Shown here: positions 6,680 to 14,397 of the stretch, one piece after another
Numbering within the stretch: position 1 is the first letter of the stretch
Layout of the letters: each line of letters begins with the position of its first letter
Assembly: GCA_044425815.1 (NCBI GenBank)
Contig: JAWXVA010000040.1
Span: 1 to 21,539, forward strand
DNA length: 21,539 nucleotides
From: CAUPWF01 sp044425815
GTDB taxonomy: Bacteria > Bacillota > Clostridia > Lachnospirales > Lachnospiraceae
Direction of reading: 5' to 3'
Position numbers and translations under genes: made by a program
Notes under the pieces: generated by a model
Databases searched by the model: none
What the model was told of the DNA's origin: nothing
Seen by the model: the letters and a program-made list of their open reading frames with translations, nothing else

Positions 6680-7131
6680 GGAAAAGAGTTTCGGTTATAA
6701 GTATTAAAGCAGTTCGAGAAAGTAGCGTGTTGTATGAGAAAAGAAGAATAGAACATGCGGGAGATGCGATTCAATTCGCATCTCCATTCTTTTGTGATGC
6801 AGACAGAGAGCTGATATACGTTTGTTCTGTGAGTACCAAGAAAGAACCATTAACGATGGAGTTGGTAGCAATGGGGACATTAGATACTTGCAGTGCATCA
6901 CCTAGAGAAATCTTCAAGGGAGCAATTCTAAGTAATGCAAGTGGAATCTTTTGTTTTCATAACCATCCATCGGGAGATTGTAAGCCTAGTTTAGACGATA
7001 ATATATTGACGAGAAGACTGGTAGAAGCGGGAGAGTTGTTGGGCATTGAATTGATTGATCATATCATATTGGGAGAGCAAAGTAAATTTTACAGTTATGG
7101 AATGGAGGGGAAACTATGCACAAAGTTGTAG
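6676..7131 (+). CDS. radC: RadC-like JAB-domain protein
   Basis: The start is ATG 6676 (151 residues), which overlaps the previous stop as ATGA and has GGAGAGGAAGG upstream; the longer open frame from 6592 lies inside the previous gene. The C-terminal JAB/MPN domain has E45, the zinc-binding HNHPSG (residues 95-100), PSLDD with D107, and the final hydrophobic strand IELIDHIILG. The chromosomal RadC N-terminal helix-hairpin-helix part is missing, as in the short RadC (YsxA/DUF2466-type) proteins common on plasmids and ICEs. These are predicted metalloproteases or hydrolases. The name RadC is historical, and a direct role in DNA repair is not established. It overlaps the next gene by 16 bases. 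Confidence 0.9.
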   Translation: MRKRVSVISIKAVRESSVLYEKRRIEHAGDAIQFASPFFCDADRELIYVCSVSTKKEPLTMELVAMGTLDTCSASPREIFKGAILSNASGIFCFHNHPSGDCKPSLDDNILTRRLVEAGELLGIELIDHIILGEQSKFYSYGMEGKLCTKL

Positions 7132-8048
7132 ATACAAGAACCATTTCACATGAGGAATGGTTGCAATATCGGAAGCAAGGATTAACAGGTACAGATGCAG
7201 GAGCGATTACAGGTATGAATCCATTTTCAAGTGCATTTAAGGTGTACCAAGATAAGATTACAGATGAAATCGAGACATTTGATAATGAAAGTATGAGGCA
7301 AGGACGAGATTTAGAGGATTATGTTGCTCAGCGATTTATGGAAGCCATGAATCTGAAGGTAAGACGTACCAATGCTATTTATGCTCATGATGAATATCCC
7401 TTTCTAATGGGAAACTTTGATCGTATTGTAGTGGGAGAAAAGGCAGGGTTAGAGTGTAAGACTGTTGGAGCATACTCTGCAGATAAATGGAAAGATGGAA
7501 ATATTCCACTGCACTATCAATTACAATGCCAGCATTATCTAGCAGTATCTGGCTTTAAAAGCTGGTATATAGCTGCGTTAGTCCTTGGAAGAGAACTAAT
7601 CATTCACAAATTAGAACGAGATGAAGAACTGATTCAAAATCTTATTTCTATTGAGAAGAAGTTCTGGGAGGAAAATGTATTAGCTAGAGTGATTCCTGAG
7701 CCAGATGGAAGTGATAACTATACGCAAATGATTGGAAAACTATATGGCATCGGGAAGTTGGATAAAGAGGTATTACTGCCAGAATTAAAAGATGAGTTGG
7801 AAAGGAGAGCTGAATTAGTTGAATTGGAAGAGAAGATCAAGACGGAGAAGGAACAAATCGACCAACGTGTTAAAATGCAAATGCAAGACGCAACCTATGC
7901 TAAGAGTGCACAATTTCAAATCTCATGGAAGAATTCAGAGACGAAGCGATTGGATGGGAAGCGCTTAAAAGAAGAAAATCCAGAGTTGTACGAAGGATAT
8001 TGTAAGACTACTAATAGTAGAAGATTTTTAGTTAAGAAAGTTGCATAA
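7116..8048 (+). CDS. YqaJ-type (lambda exonuclease-like) viral recombinase
   Basis: This 310-residue protein has the YqaJ nuclease fold at residues 8-190: WLQYRKQGLTGTDAGAITGMNPF near the start, then RQGRDLEDYVAQRF with E67, GNFDRIV with D102, and GLECKT with E113 and K115. This forms a D-ExK two-metal active site of the lambda-exonuclease family. It would resect linear dsDNA 5' to 3' to give a 3' strand for the neighbouring RecT annealase, as in SPP1 Chu or Rac RecE. The C-terminus is a charged coiled region (about 220-270) ending in a basic tail. AGGGGAAAC lies before the ATG, and the start overlaps the RadC-like gene end. Confidence 0.93.
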   Translation: MHKVVDTRTISHEEWLQYRKQGLTGTDAGAITGMNPFSSAFKVYQDKITDEIETFDNESMRQGRDLEDYVAQRFMEAMNLKVRRTNAIYAHDEYPFLMGNFDRIVVGEKAGLECKTVGAYSADKWKDGNIPLHYQLQCQHYLAVSGFKSWYIAALVLGRELIIHKLERDEELIQNLISIEKKFWEENVLARVIPEPDGSDNYTQMIGKLYGIGKLDKEVLLPELKDELERRAELVELEEKIKTEKEQIDQRVKMQMQDATYAKSAQFQISWKNSETKRLDGKRLKEENPELYEGYCKTTNSRRFLVKKVA

Positions 8049-8063
8049 GCAGGAGGAAAGAAC

Positions 8064-8858
8064 ATGCAAGATATGAACGTGAAAGATGCATTAGCGAAAC
8101 AAGTAGGTAAACAAGATACAGAAGTGAAATTAACAAAGTCCATGAGCATTCCAGATATGGTAAAGGCAATGACACCTGAAATTAGGAGAGCATTACCAAG
8201 TGTATTAACGCCAGATAGATTTACGAGGATTGCATTATCGGCATTAAATAATAATCCTAAACTGCAGCAATGTACTCCTATGAGTTTCATTGCTGCTTTA
8301 TTAAATTCAGCACAATTAGGATTAGAGCCAAATACACCATTAGGACAGGCTTATTTAATTCCGTATAAAAACAATGGTGTGCTAGAATGCCAATTTCAGA
8401 TAGGATATAAAGGATTAATAGACTTAGCATATCGAACAGGGCAGACACAAACAATACAGGCACAAGCAGTCTATGAAAACGACGAATTCTTTTATGAGTA
8501 CGGATTAGAGCCCAAATTAGTGCATAGACCAGCATTTGAAGATCGAGGAGAAGTGGTGTATTTTTATGGAATCTTCCGCACTGTAAACGGAGGCTATGGC
8601 TTTTCGGTTATGTCCAAGACAGACATGGATACATATGCACGTACATACTCTAGGGGTTATGATTCGGCATATTCACCATGGAGAACTAATTATGAAGAAA
8701 TGGCGAAGAAAACAGTCATTAAGCAGGCATTAAAATATGCACCTATTAAGAGCGACTTACAAAAGGCTTTAAGTACAGATGGAAGTATCAAGAAAGCCAT
8801 TTCCGTAGATATGGCAGAAGTAAACAACGAAATTATTGATTATACAGAAGTAGCGTAG
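8064..8858 (+). CDS. recT: RecT family single-strand annealing protein
   Basis: This 264-residue protein is a full-length RecT. The hallmarks are ALPSVLTPDRFTRIALSAL (about 50-67), LLNSAQLGLEPNTPLGQAYLIPY, FQIGYKGLIDLAYRTG, and the C-terminal SPWRTNYEEMAKKTVIKQALKYAP. RecT binds ssDNA, forms helical filaments and anneals complementary strands together with the exonuclease encoded immediately upstream (15-base gap). A strong GCAGGAGGAAAG site precedes the ATG. The pair is a complete Red/RecET-type recombination system, useful to a mobile element for circularisation, repair after single-strand entry, or module exchange. Confidence 0.97.
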   Translation: MQDMNVKDALAKQVGKQDTEVKLTKSMSIPDMVKAMTPEIRRALPSVLTPDRFTRIALSALNNNPKLQQCTPMSFIAALLNSAQLGLEPNTPLGQAYLIPYKNNGVLECQFQIGYKGLIDLAYRTGQTQTIQAQAVYENDEFFYEYGLEPKLVHRPAFEDRGEVVYFYGIFRTVNGGYGFSVMSKTDMDTYARTYSRGYDSAYSPWRTNYEEMAKKTVIKQALKYAPIKSDLQKALSTDGSIKKAISVDMAEVNNEIIDYTEVA

Positions 8859-8869
8859 GAGGAAGAAGA

Positions 8870-9760
8870 ATGGAATATATCGAATTTTTAGAAGCAGTAG
8901 AAGCAGGATTAAGAGTAAAATTAGGAGAAAAAATCAAAATTGATGCACACGAATTATTAAAGAATAATGTGAGACGTGAAGTAATGGTAATACAGGTGGA
9001 TCAAGAACGTGCGACACCTTGTATCCCTTTGGAGAGTTTATACGCAATGCATCAGTTAGGAAAATCCCTAGAAGAAATTATTGATAAAGTGGTGGCGATT
9101 GTTCAGAATAATCCGAATCTTACCGAGTGTGATATTGATAAGATTAGAGAATGGGATTATGCAAAAGAGTTAGTAGAAGCAAGAATTATTAATACAAAGA
9201 ATAATAGAGAATTTCTTTCAGATGTACCACATCGTGAATTCTTAGACTGTTCTGTAGTGTATTACGTAAATATTAGTGATTGGGAATTAGGGGATTGCCA
9301 TGCATCTATGAAAGTGACAAATCAACATCTAGCAATTTGGGGAATCACACTAGATCAATTAGATGATTGTGCTAGAAGAAATTATACAGAGAGAAAAATT
9401 ACATTCCAATCTATGAATGAAGTGATGATGGAATTGATGGGTGCAGAAATCGGGAAAGAAGAGATTCGAGAAGTTCCAGATAATTTGATGTATGTATTGT
9501 CTAATGCGGAAAGACAGTATGGTGCTGTTGTAATGATGGATAAAGAAATGTTGCAATTTGTTTGTAAGAAATTAGACGATACCTTTTATCTTATACCAAG
9601 TTCTGTGCATGAGCTAATCATTATACCTAAGAAAATTGCGATGGAAGAAAAAGATTTAAAAGAGATGGTGGTATCCGTAAATGAGACATTAGAAGAAGAG
9701 GATGTACTATCGGATTCCATTTACTATTATGATGGTGAGAAAGTGAGTGTGGTGGCGTAA
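8870..9760 (+). CDS. DUF5688 family protein
   Basis: This 296-residue protein starts 11 bases after RecT with TAGGAGGAAG. The N-terminal YIEFLEAVEAGLRVKLGEKIKIDAHELLKNNV and the later EFLDCSVVYYVNIS, TNQHLAIWGITLDQL and YVLSNAERQYGAVVMM segments match the DUF5688 proteins frequent in Lachnospiraceae mobile elements. The C-terminal half (FYLIPSSVHELIIIP…) resembles proteins that sense or present surface or processing cues, but no catalytic residues are apparent. It is acidic and probably cytoplasmic. As the last gene of the operon it is co-transcribed with the recombination genes; its function is unknown. Confidence 0.85.
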   Translation: MEYIEFLEAVEAGLRVKLGEKIKIDAHELLKNNVRREVMVIQVDQERATPCIPLESLYAMHQLGKSLEEIIDKVVAIVQNNPNLTECDIDKIREWDYAKELVEARIINTKNNREFLSDVPHREFLDCSVVYYVNISDWELGDCHASMKVTNQHLAIWGITLDQLDDCARRNYTERKITFQSMNEVMMELMGAEIGKEEIREVPDNLMYVLSNAERQYGAVVMMDKEMLQFVCKKLDDTFYLIPSSVHELIIIPKKIAMEEKDLKEMVVSVNETLEEEDVLSDSIYYYDGEKVSVVA

Positions 9761-9844
9761 TAGTTGAGAAAGCCTCTCCTGTACTGAGTTGCATAGTGCG
9801 AGTGGGATTTGGGAAAAAATGTCGCAATTTAGAAAAAGATAAAA

Positions 9845-9873
9845 TTGCTAAAAGAGGTATGGTTTGGTATAAT
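9845..9873 (+). promoter_or_regulatory. Promoter of the ATPase/TOPRIM cargo operon
   Basis: TTGCTA (9845-9850) and a perfect TATAAT (9868-9873) are 17 bases apart. The ATPase gene begins at 9919, about 40 bases after the expected start site. This suggests the cargo is expressed on its own, independent of the recombination operon. Confidence 0.65.
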
Positions 9874-9918
9874 TTATAAAGAAGTGAACTGCAAGAATGG
9901 TAGAGAGAGGTAAGAATT

Positions 9919-11013
9919 ATGATTTCTGAATTATATATAGGACAATATAGAGGGATAAAAAATTTAAAATTAGATAATTTGGGAGAAATCAATATTATTG
10001 CAGGGGCGAACAATGTTGGGAAAACGAGTTTGTTAGAAGTGATTAGAAGTTTAGAAGGACCTAATAATTTGTTGACTTGGAGAAATATTGGTATGCGTAA
10101 TTCAATTGACGGCAGAATGTCTTTTTCAACATATGAGTCAGTGATTAATATGTTTCCGGTTAATAAAGGTGATGAGAAAAAGATATATTATTCTGGAGTT
10201 AAAAAACATAGTGAGTCATTTAGTGTGAAAGTATCTGCTAGCATGGATAAAATTATAGCAACAAAGGAACAAATTGACGGAAATAATGATAACGTACGTT
10301 GGAATTTAGAGAATAAAGAGTTGGTAGAAGAATTTGAAACGGAATTATTAGAACTAAAATATGTAATTAATGGAACTGAAAGAGGGACAGATATTGTTTA
10401 TGAGTTACAACGTGGAACGAACCGTAAGAAAAATTTAGATAAGGTTCAGTTAGAAGAAAAGGTGATATATATATCACCAACACAACACACTAAAAGCATG
10501 CATTATTTAGGAGAAATATTAAATAATACTGAATTGTATGAGAAATTTATTGAAATAATGAAAGAGTTTGATCCTTATTTTGTATCTGTAAATGCGATTT
10601 ATAATGAAGTGGGAATAGGAAAGAAATATGTAGTTTTATCTAAAAATCATGATGAAGGATTGCCATTAGATGCATATGGTGATGGTATGAAAAAAGCTAT
10701 GCTTCTTGTGTGTGCAGTGTTGCGTGCTAAAAATGGGATACTTTTATTAGATGAATTTGAAACTGCAATTCACGTTTCTGCAATGAAAAGTGTATTTGAG
10801 TGGATTATTCAAGTGGCAAGAAAATTAAATGTGCAGATATTTATGACATCTCATAGCTTAGAAGCAATAGAAACAGTCTTGAAAGTATGTGATAAGCCAG
10901 AAGATTTGCGTATGTTGACCTTAATTAAAAGAGATGAAGAAATAAAAGTGCGTAATGTAGATGGAACAAAGGCTATTCAGTTACTTGATGAATACGGATT
11001 GGAGTTGAGATAA
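9919..11013 (+). CDS. OLD-like AAA ATPase (AAA_15/AAA_21 type), probable anti-phage defence component
   Basis: This 364-residue protein is an ABC-type ATPase: YRGIKNLKLDNLGEINIIAG before Walker A GANNVGKTS (29-37), a signature-like AYGDGMKKAM (252-261), Walker B GILLLDEFE (273-281, with D278 and E279), and an H-switch TSHS (310-313). The short middle region (about 60-200) lacks the long coiled coil of SMC or Rad50. This layout is that of OLD-family and defence ATPases (OLD, GajA, AriA of PARIS), but the nuclease half is missing from this protein and is encoded by the next gene, whose start overlaps this stop by one base (TAATG). It probably senses a phage trigger and controls the TOPRIM partner. 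It has its own promoter. Confidence 0.9.
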   Translation: MISELYIGQYRGIKNLKLDNLGEINIIAGANNVGKTSLLEVIRSLEGPNNLLTWRNIGMRNSIDGRMSFSTYESVINMFPVNKGDEKKIYYSGVKKHSESFSVKVSASMDKIIATKEQIDGNNDNVRWNLENKELVEEFETELLELKYVINGTERGTDIVYELQRGTNRKKNLDKVQLEEKVIYISPTQHTKSMHYLGEILNNTELYEKFIEIMKEFDPYFVSVNAIYNEVGIGKKYVVLSKNHDEGLPLDAYGDGMKKAMLLVCAVLRAKNGILLLDEFETAIHVSAMKSVFEWIIQVARKLNVQIFMTSHSLEAIETVLKVCDKPEDLRMLTLIKRDEEIKVRNVDGTKAIQLLDEYGLELR

Positions 11014-11738
11014 TGAAGACATTAATACTCTGCGAAGGTACAACGGATTTAATATTGTTACAGTTGCTGTTGCAGTATAGATATGACTATAGATATCATG
11101 GTTATGAAGAAGAAAAATGTACGAATAGATTAGTTCAAAGAATTGTAAAAAAGCAAAATTATTTTGTGGAGATTCAATCTTGTGATGGAATTAATAATAT
11201 TCCATATGAGCTGTCAAAGGTCAAAGATAAAATGGTATATGCAACGCAAGTAGATGAAATATATGATCGAGTTATTGTTATGATAGATCATGATACAATT
11301 TCCAGTAATGGAGAATTTTTAAACCAAATAAATGCAGAAGTTGGGACAAGCTGGTCGGAAAGTGACTTATCACAGTGGTTAGAATGGGAAATAGCAAATA
11401 CATTTGATGAATCAGTGAAACTTCAATTTTATTGTGAAAGTGTTCCAAGTGAAAGAACTGGAACAATAGAGAATGTTATGTTAGCAGCATTAAATACTGA
11501 TGATATAGAGGATGAGATTATAAACAAGTGTACTAGTCTGATACAAGAAATTAAAGATATGCAAGAAAAGTATATAAAGAACGAGTCGGCTAAATATAAA
11601 GCTGTCTTTAATACATATTTTGCGATTCGAACTCCTGAAGAGAAGTATGATGAAAGAGCAAAAATCTTAAAGGAATATGACTGGAAAGACAATAGTGTGC
11701 TTCAGGATCAATTTGGATTTCTTGATATTTTGAATTGA
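11013..11738 (+). CDS. TOPRIM-domain protein, probable nuclease partner of the ATPase
   Basis: This 241-residue protein starts with a TOPRIM core: LILCEGTTD (residues 4-12, E8 and D12) and RVIVMIDHDT (86-95, with D92 and D94), the metal-binding Glu and DxD of the fold. The remainder is helical and charged, ending with FGFLDILN. Length and domain order resemble the small TOPRIM effectors of split OLD-type systems, such as AriB (DUF4435) of PARIS, and DUF3226/DUF4276-like proteins. I cannot assign it firmly to one of these. The TAATG overlap with the ATPase implies a stoichiometric complex. It would cleave nucleic acid (AriB, for example, cuts tRNA) when released or activated. That activity is an inference here. 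Confidence 0.85.
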   Translation: MKTLILCEGTTDLILLQLLLQYRYDYRYHGYEEEKCTNRLVQRIVKKQNYFVEIQSCDGINNIPYELSKVKDKMVYATQVDEIYDRVIVMIDHDTISSNGEFLNQINAEVGTSWSESDLSQWLEWEIANTFDESVKLQFYCESVPSERTGTIENVMLAALNTDDIEDEIINKCTSLIQEIKDMQEKYIKNESAKYKAVFNTYFAIRTPEEKYDERAKILKEYDWKDNSVLQDQFGFLDILN

Positions 11739-11826
11739 ATTGTTGAGAGATAGATGTATTATTTTGTGTTGATAGGATTGTAATGGAAATTTAGAGCAGA
11801 GATGAAGAGTTATAAAGGAGAAACTT

Positions 11827-13023
11827 ATGAAGAATGCAATAGCTGAATATGTTAGATTGTCTGAAGAAGAAAAAAAGAATTTATGGCAATCGGCGTACTA
11901 TGTATTTGATACCAATGTCTACTTTGATTTGTATAGATATTCAAAAGAAACACGAGAATCAACGTTAGCGGCTATGGAAGGATTGAGCGAACAATTATGG
12001 ATGCCGTATCATGTTGCTTATGAAGTTGCTAAAGGTAGATTTAAAATAATTACAGAGAACACAAAAAAATTCAATGATTTTAAAAAAGAAACAGAAAAGA
12101 TTCTTGATTCATGCAAGCAAAATTTAAGAATAAAAGAAGAAGATGCTAATTATATTAAGGTGAAAAAACACATAGACAAAATAAATGCATGTGTTGAGGA
12201 GTACCAGAATAATAATATCATAAGTGATAAGGAGAAAGATGATGTGATATTCGAAATTCTATTAAAATTGTATGAAGGAAAGGTGGGAGAAAGATATTGT
12301 GAAGAAGATTTAAAACTAAAATATGAAGAAGGACACGAAAGATACGAAAAAAAAATTCCGCCAGGATATAAAGATGCAAAAAAACAGATAGAAAACGATA
12401 ATAATAATATGTATGGAGATTTTATTATTTGGTCACAAATACTGGATTATGCTACTGTTAAAAAAGTAGATATTATATTTGTTACAAATGACGCAAAAGA
12501 AGATTGGTGGCAAAAAGAAGAGGGTAAAAAAATAGGAGCAAGACCAGAATTAAGACGGGAGTTTAAAGAAAAAACAGGACAAAAATTTAATATGTATTCG
12601 TTGGAAGGCTTTTTGAATATACAGGCACAGCGTATAGGTGGAAAAGTGAATCAAGCTACTGTAGAAGAGGTGCGTGCGGTAAGTGAGGAAATGCAAATTG
12701 GAAGACAAGATAAAAAAGTTAAAATATATTCTGATATGAACTATTACCGAAAATACACAAAAATCCTAAAGGCAATGGATCATGAATTGCAAAATTTATC
12801 AGGGCGATTGATTGCATTATATGAATACCTAGATGATTATAAAGCGTTTTCTTTACAGTATGCGAAACAGGGAGAAGATATTAGCCAAATACCAAGTAGA
12901 CGAGAGCTGAAAATAGAAGTAGAAACAGTGAAGGCGAAAATAAAAGAGATAGAGAATAATAAGGAACAACTGGAATACACATTGCGTAGCAGTGATGAAA
13001 GATATCATAGGTATATACATTGA
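11827..13023 (+). CDS. PIN-like domain nuclease (PIN_8 type)
   Basis: This 398-residue protein begins after TAAAGGAG. The PIN-like core has YVFDTNVYFDLYRYS (25-39, D28 and N30), E66 in YEVAKG, YGDFIIWSQIL (196-206, D198) and IIFVTNDAKEDWW (216-228, D222), giving the four acidic positions expected of a metal-dependent RNase. A long lysine/glutamate-rich helical insert (about 75-190) separates the second and third acidic motifs. The C-terminal 110 residues (290-398) look like a coiled coil, including EVETVKAKIKEIENNKEQLEYTL. Long PIN_8 proteins are often in defence islands. It lies 88 bases after the TOPRIM gene with no terminator or strong promoter between, so it is probably co-transcribed, either as a third component or as a separate toxin-like effector. 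Confidence 0.85.
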   Translation: MKNAIAEYVRLSEEEKKNLWQSAYYVFDTNVYFDLYRYSKETRESTLAAMEGLSEQLWMPYHVAYEVAKGRFKIITENTKKFNDFKKETEKILDSCKQNLRIKEEDANYIKVKKHIDKINACVEEYQNNNIISDKEKDDVIFEILLKLYEGKVGERYCEEDLKLKYEEGHERYEKKIPPGYKDAKKQIENDNNNMYGDFIIWSQILDYATVKKVDIIFVTNDAKEDWWQKEEGKKIGARPELRREFKEKTGQKFNMYSLEGFLNIQAQRIGGKVNQATVEEVRAVSEEMQIGRQDKKVKIYSDMNYYRKYTKILKAMDHELQNLSGRLIALYEYLDDYKAFSLQYAKQGEDISQIPSRRELKIEVETVKAKIKEIENNKEQLEYTLRSSDERYHRYIH

Positions 13024-13250
13024 TTGAGTGATATTATTTTAGAGAATAATTAATGGTATCAGTAAGAGGAAATTTCCAATTTCCAGTGGGAATGCTAATG
13101 TTCAATATTTCAATCAATCTGACAGCATTTGACATCAACGCTGACATCAACGAGAAAAATAACCTATGGAATCATAGGAAACTAGTGTAAACGCAGAGCA
13201 ATCTATATGTGATAAAAGAACGGAAAATACCACTAAATAAGCCGATATGA
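13024..13250. other. Element right-end region without genes
   Basis: There is no coding sequence. It contains the palindrome GGAAATTTCC around 13070, the tandem 11-bp repeats at 13130-13152, a small inverted repeat CCTATG/CATAGG (13163-13178), and CCACTA (13230-13235), which is complementary to TAGTGG (13262-13267) across the tRNA junction. This mix of small repeats next to a tRNA scar is what an integrase-binding attachment region looks like. Confidence 0.55.
13130..13152. repeat. Tandem 11-bp direct repeats, candidate integrase arm-type sites
   Basis: TGACATCAACG occurs at 13130-13140 and again at 13142-13152, a 12-base period, just inside the element's right end. Tyrosine integrases of Tn916 and lambda type bind short direct repeats of this kind (arm-type sites) with the N-terminal domain, about 100 bases from the crossover site, matching the distance seen here. 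Confidence 0.55.
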
Positions 13251-13300
13251 GACTTAGGATCTAGTGGGAGACCGTGCAGGTTCGATTCCTGTCATCCGCA
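13251..13300 (+). other. attR: 3' part of a tRNA-Leu(UAG) gene
   Basis: The segment runs from the anticodon loop CTTAGGA (13253-13259, anticodon TAG at 13255-13257) through the long variable arm, TGGGAGACCGTG, to the T arm GGTTCGATTCC and the acceptor strand TCATCCGC with discriminator A at 13300; CCA is not encoded. This matches bacterial tRNA-Leu. The 5' half is absent: no GCGGATG-type acceptor strand or D arm precedes it. It is therefore the tRNA-derived end left by integration, with the intact gene expected at the element's left end beyond the window. The flanks ATGAGA and TCTAGT around the 7-base anticodon loop resemble core-type integrase sites. Confidence 0.85.
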
Positions 13301-13454
13301 GGTGAGAGTCCTAATCTTTTGAGAAATCGAGGGGTTGGGGCTTTTTTATTGCGTGGAGATATGATAAAGTAGATAAGTAATTCAAATCATTGATTTAAAT
13401 AAAGTAAAGATACCATTCTAAAATTTAACAAAAACATAAGAAGAAGGACTAGGG
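13301..13454 (+). other. Intergenic region between tRNA scar and transporter genes
   Basis: Beyond the tRNA terminator the DNA is AT-rich and no well-spaced promoter stands out. A TTGATT around 13390 could be a -35 element, but I see no good -10 at the right distance. AGAAGGACTAGGG precedes the next start. Confidence 0.3.
13307..13350 (+). terminator. Intrinsic terminator of the tRNA-Leu locus
   Basis: AGTCCTAA (13307-13314) pairs with TTGGGGCT (13335-13342) using two G-U pairs, and is followed by a run of T (13342-13347). It is probably the native tRNA terminator, now stranded beside the fragment. Confidence 0.65.
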
Positions 13455-14390
13455 ATGAATAATCAAAAGAAAGTATTGAAAGTTACTGGAGTGCTTATGG
13501 CACTCCTTAGTTGCGCATTATGGGGGAGCGCGGTTCCATTTGTGAAAGCGATGTATGGGTGCTTTGGTGTGTCTAGCCAAGAGATAGGAAATCAATTTTT
13601 TTTGGCAGGAATTCGGTTTGCTTTGGCAGGAATTATCATTATATTATATGTGAGCTATAGGCAAAGGAAATTTGCCGCGGTAGAGCGTAGAGAGGTGAAG
13701 TGTATTCTGCATGTAGCGGCTTATCAGACGGTATTTCAATATATGTTTTATTATATTGGTATTGCGAATACGGCGAGTGTAGTTGCTTCTATTATAGTGG
13801 GATCGACAGCGTTTTTTAGTTTTCTGCTTAGTTGTTTCTTCTATAAACAAGAGAAGTTTGCATGGAGTAAATTAGCAGGCTGTATTCTGGGATTTAGTGG
13901 GATTTTACTATGCTTAGGAAATGGGTCACTAGATGCAATTGATTTTAAACTAATGGGAGCAGGAAGTTCTCTAATCGCTGCTATATTTTATGCGTTATCA
14001 TCGTGCCTGTTGAAGAAATATGCAGGGTTTATGGATAGTGTCAAATTATGTGGATATCAATTCTTCGCAGGTGGAATTGTTTTATGTATTGTTTCGGTAT
14101 TTGTGGGAATCAACATTCCGGAAGTTACGATTTCAGGGATTATGTGTGTATTGTACTTAGCAATGGTTTCGGCAGTAGCCTATAGTATGTGGTCGGTACT
14201 TTTAAGTAAATATAATGTGTCGCAGATTACGATATTTACATTTTCAACTCCAATGTTCGGAACGGTTTTTTCTTGCATGTTCGATAGAAGTGAGCTATCT
14301 AATTTGTCGCATTATACGGTAATAGCATTGTTGTTAGTCATAATGGGGATTGTGATTATTAATAAAGAAACGAGGAAAAAGAGAGGATAA
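13455..14390 (+). CDS. EamA/DMT family transporter
   Basis: This 311-residue membrane protein has about ten hydrophobic helices in two EamA repeats (about 15-145 and 160-305). SCALWGSAVPFVKAMYG opens the first repeat and AAIFYALSSCLLKKYAG the second, both typical of the drug/metabolite transporter family. It carries a basic C-terminal tail (KETRKKRG), expected to be cytoplasmic. DMT transporters export or import small metabolites; the substrate cannot be read from the sequence. It is the first gene outside the mobile element and is separated from the MATE gene by only seven bases, so the two form an export operon. Confidence 0.9.
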   Translation: MNNQKKVLKVTGVLMALLSCALWGSAVPFVKAMYGCFGVSSQEIGNQFFLAGIRFALAGIIIILYVSYRQRKFAAVERREVKCILHVAAYQTVFQYMFYYIGIANTASVVASIIVGSTAFFSFLLSCFFYKQEKFAWSKLAGCILGFSGILLCLGNGSLDAIDFKLMGAGSSLIAAIFYALSSCLLKKYAGFMDSVKLCGYQFFAGGIVLCIVSVFVGINIPEVTISGIMCVLYLAMVSAVAYSMWSVLLSKYNVSQITIFTFSTPMFGTVFSCMFDRSELSNLSHYTVIALLLVIMGIVIINKETRKKRG

Positions 14391-14397
14391 CAAAGGA

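Larger units (their letters stand above)
1..13300. mobile_element. Right-hand part of an integrated (mobilizable) element ending in a tRNA-Leu gene
   Basis: The segment opens inside a tyrosine recombinase gene and carries a mob region, an excisionase-like gene, a phage-type recombination operon and defence-like cargo. It stops at a truncated tRNA-Leu 3' segment (about 13251-13300), beyond which ordinary transporter and metabolic genes begin. The likely crossover lies near 13253-13259, so bases after that are probably of chromosomal origin. The left end is outside the window. No T4SS, coupling protein or replication gene is visible here, so self-transfer cannot be judged. Cargo genes at 2162-5059 and 9919-13023 look more AT-rich and less uniform than the recombination operon between them, which fits modular acquisition. 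Confidence 0.8.

Noticed and set aside
13163..13178. Inverted repeat CCTATG/CATAGG as a terminator after the PIN gene
   Set aside because: The stem is six bases with no T-tract, so it is more likely an attachment-region element or chance.
13210..13300. A complete tRNA-Leu gene
   Set aside because: No 5' acceptor strand complementary to TCATCCGC and no D arm upstream, so only the 3' part is present.
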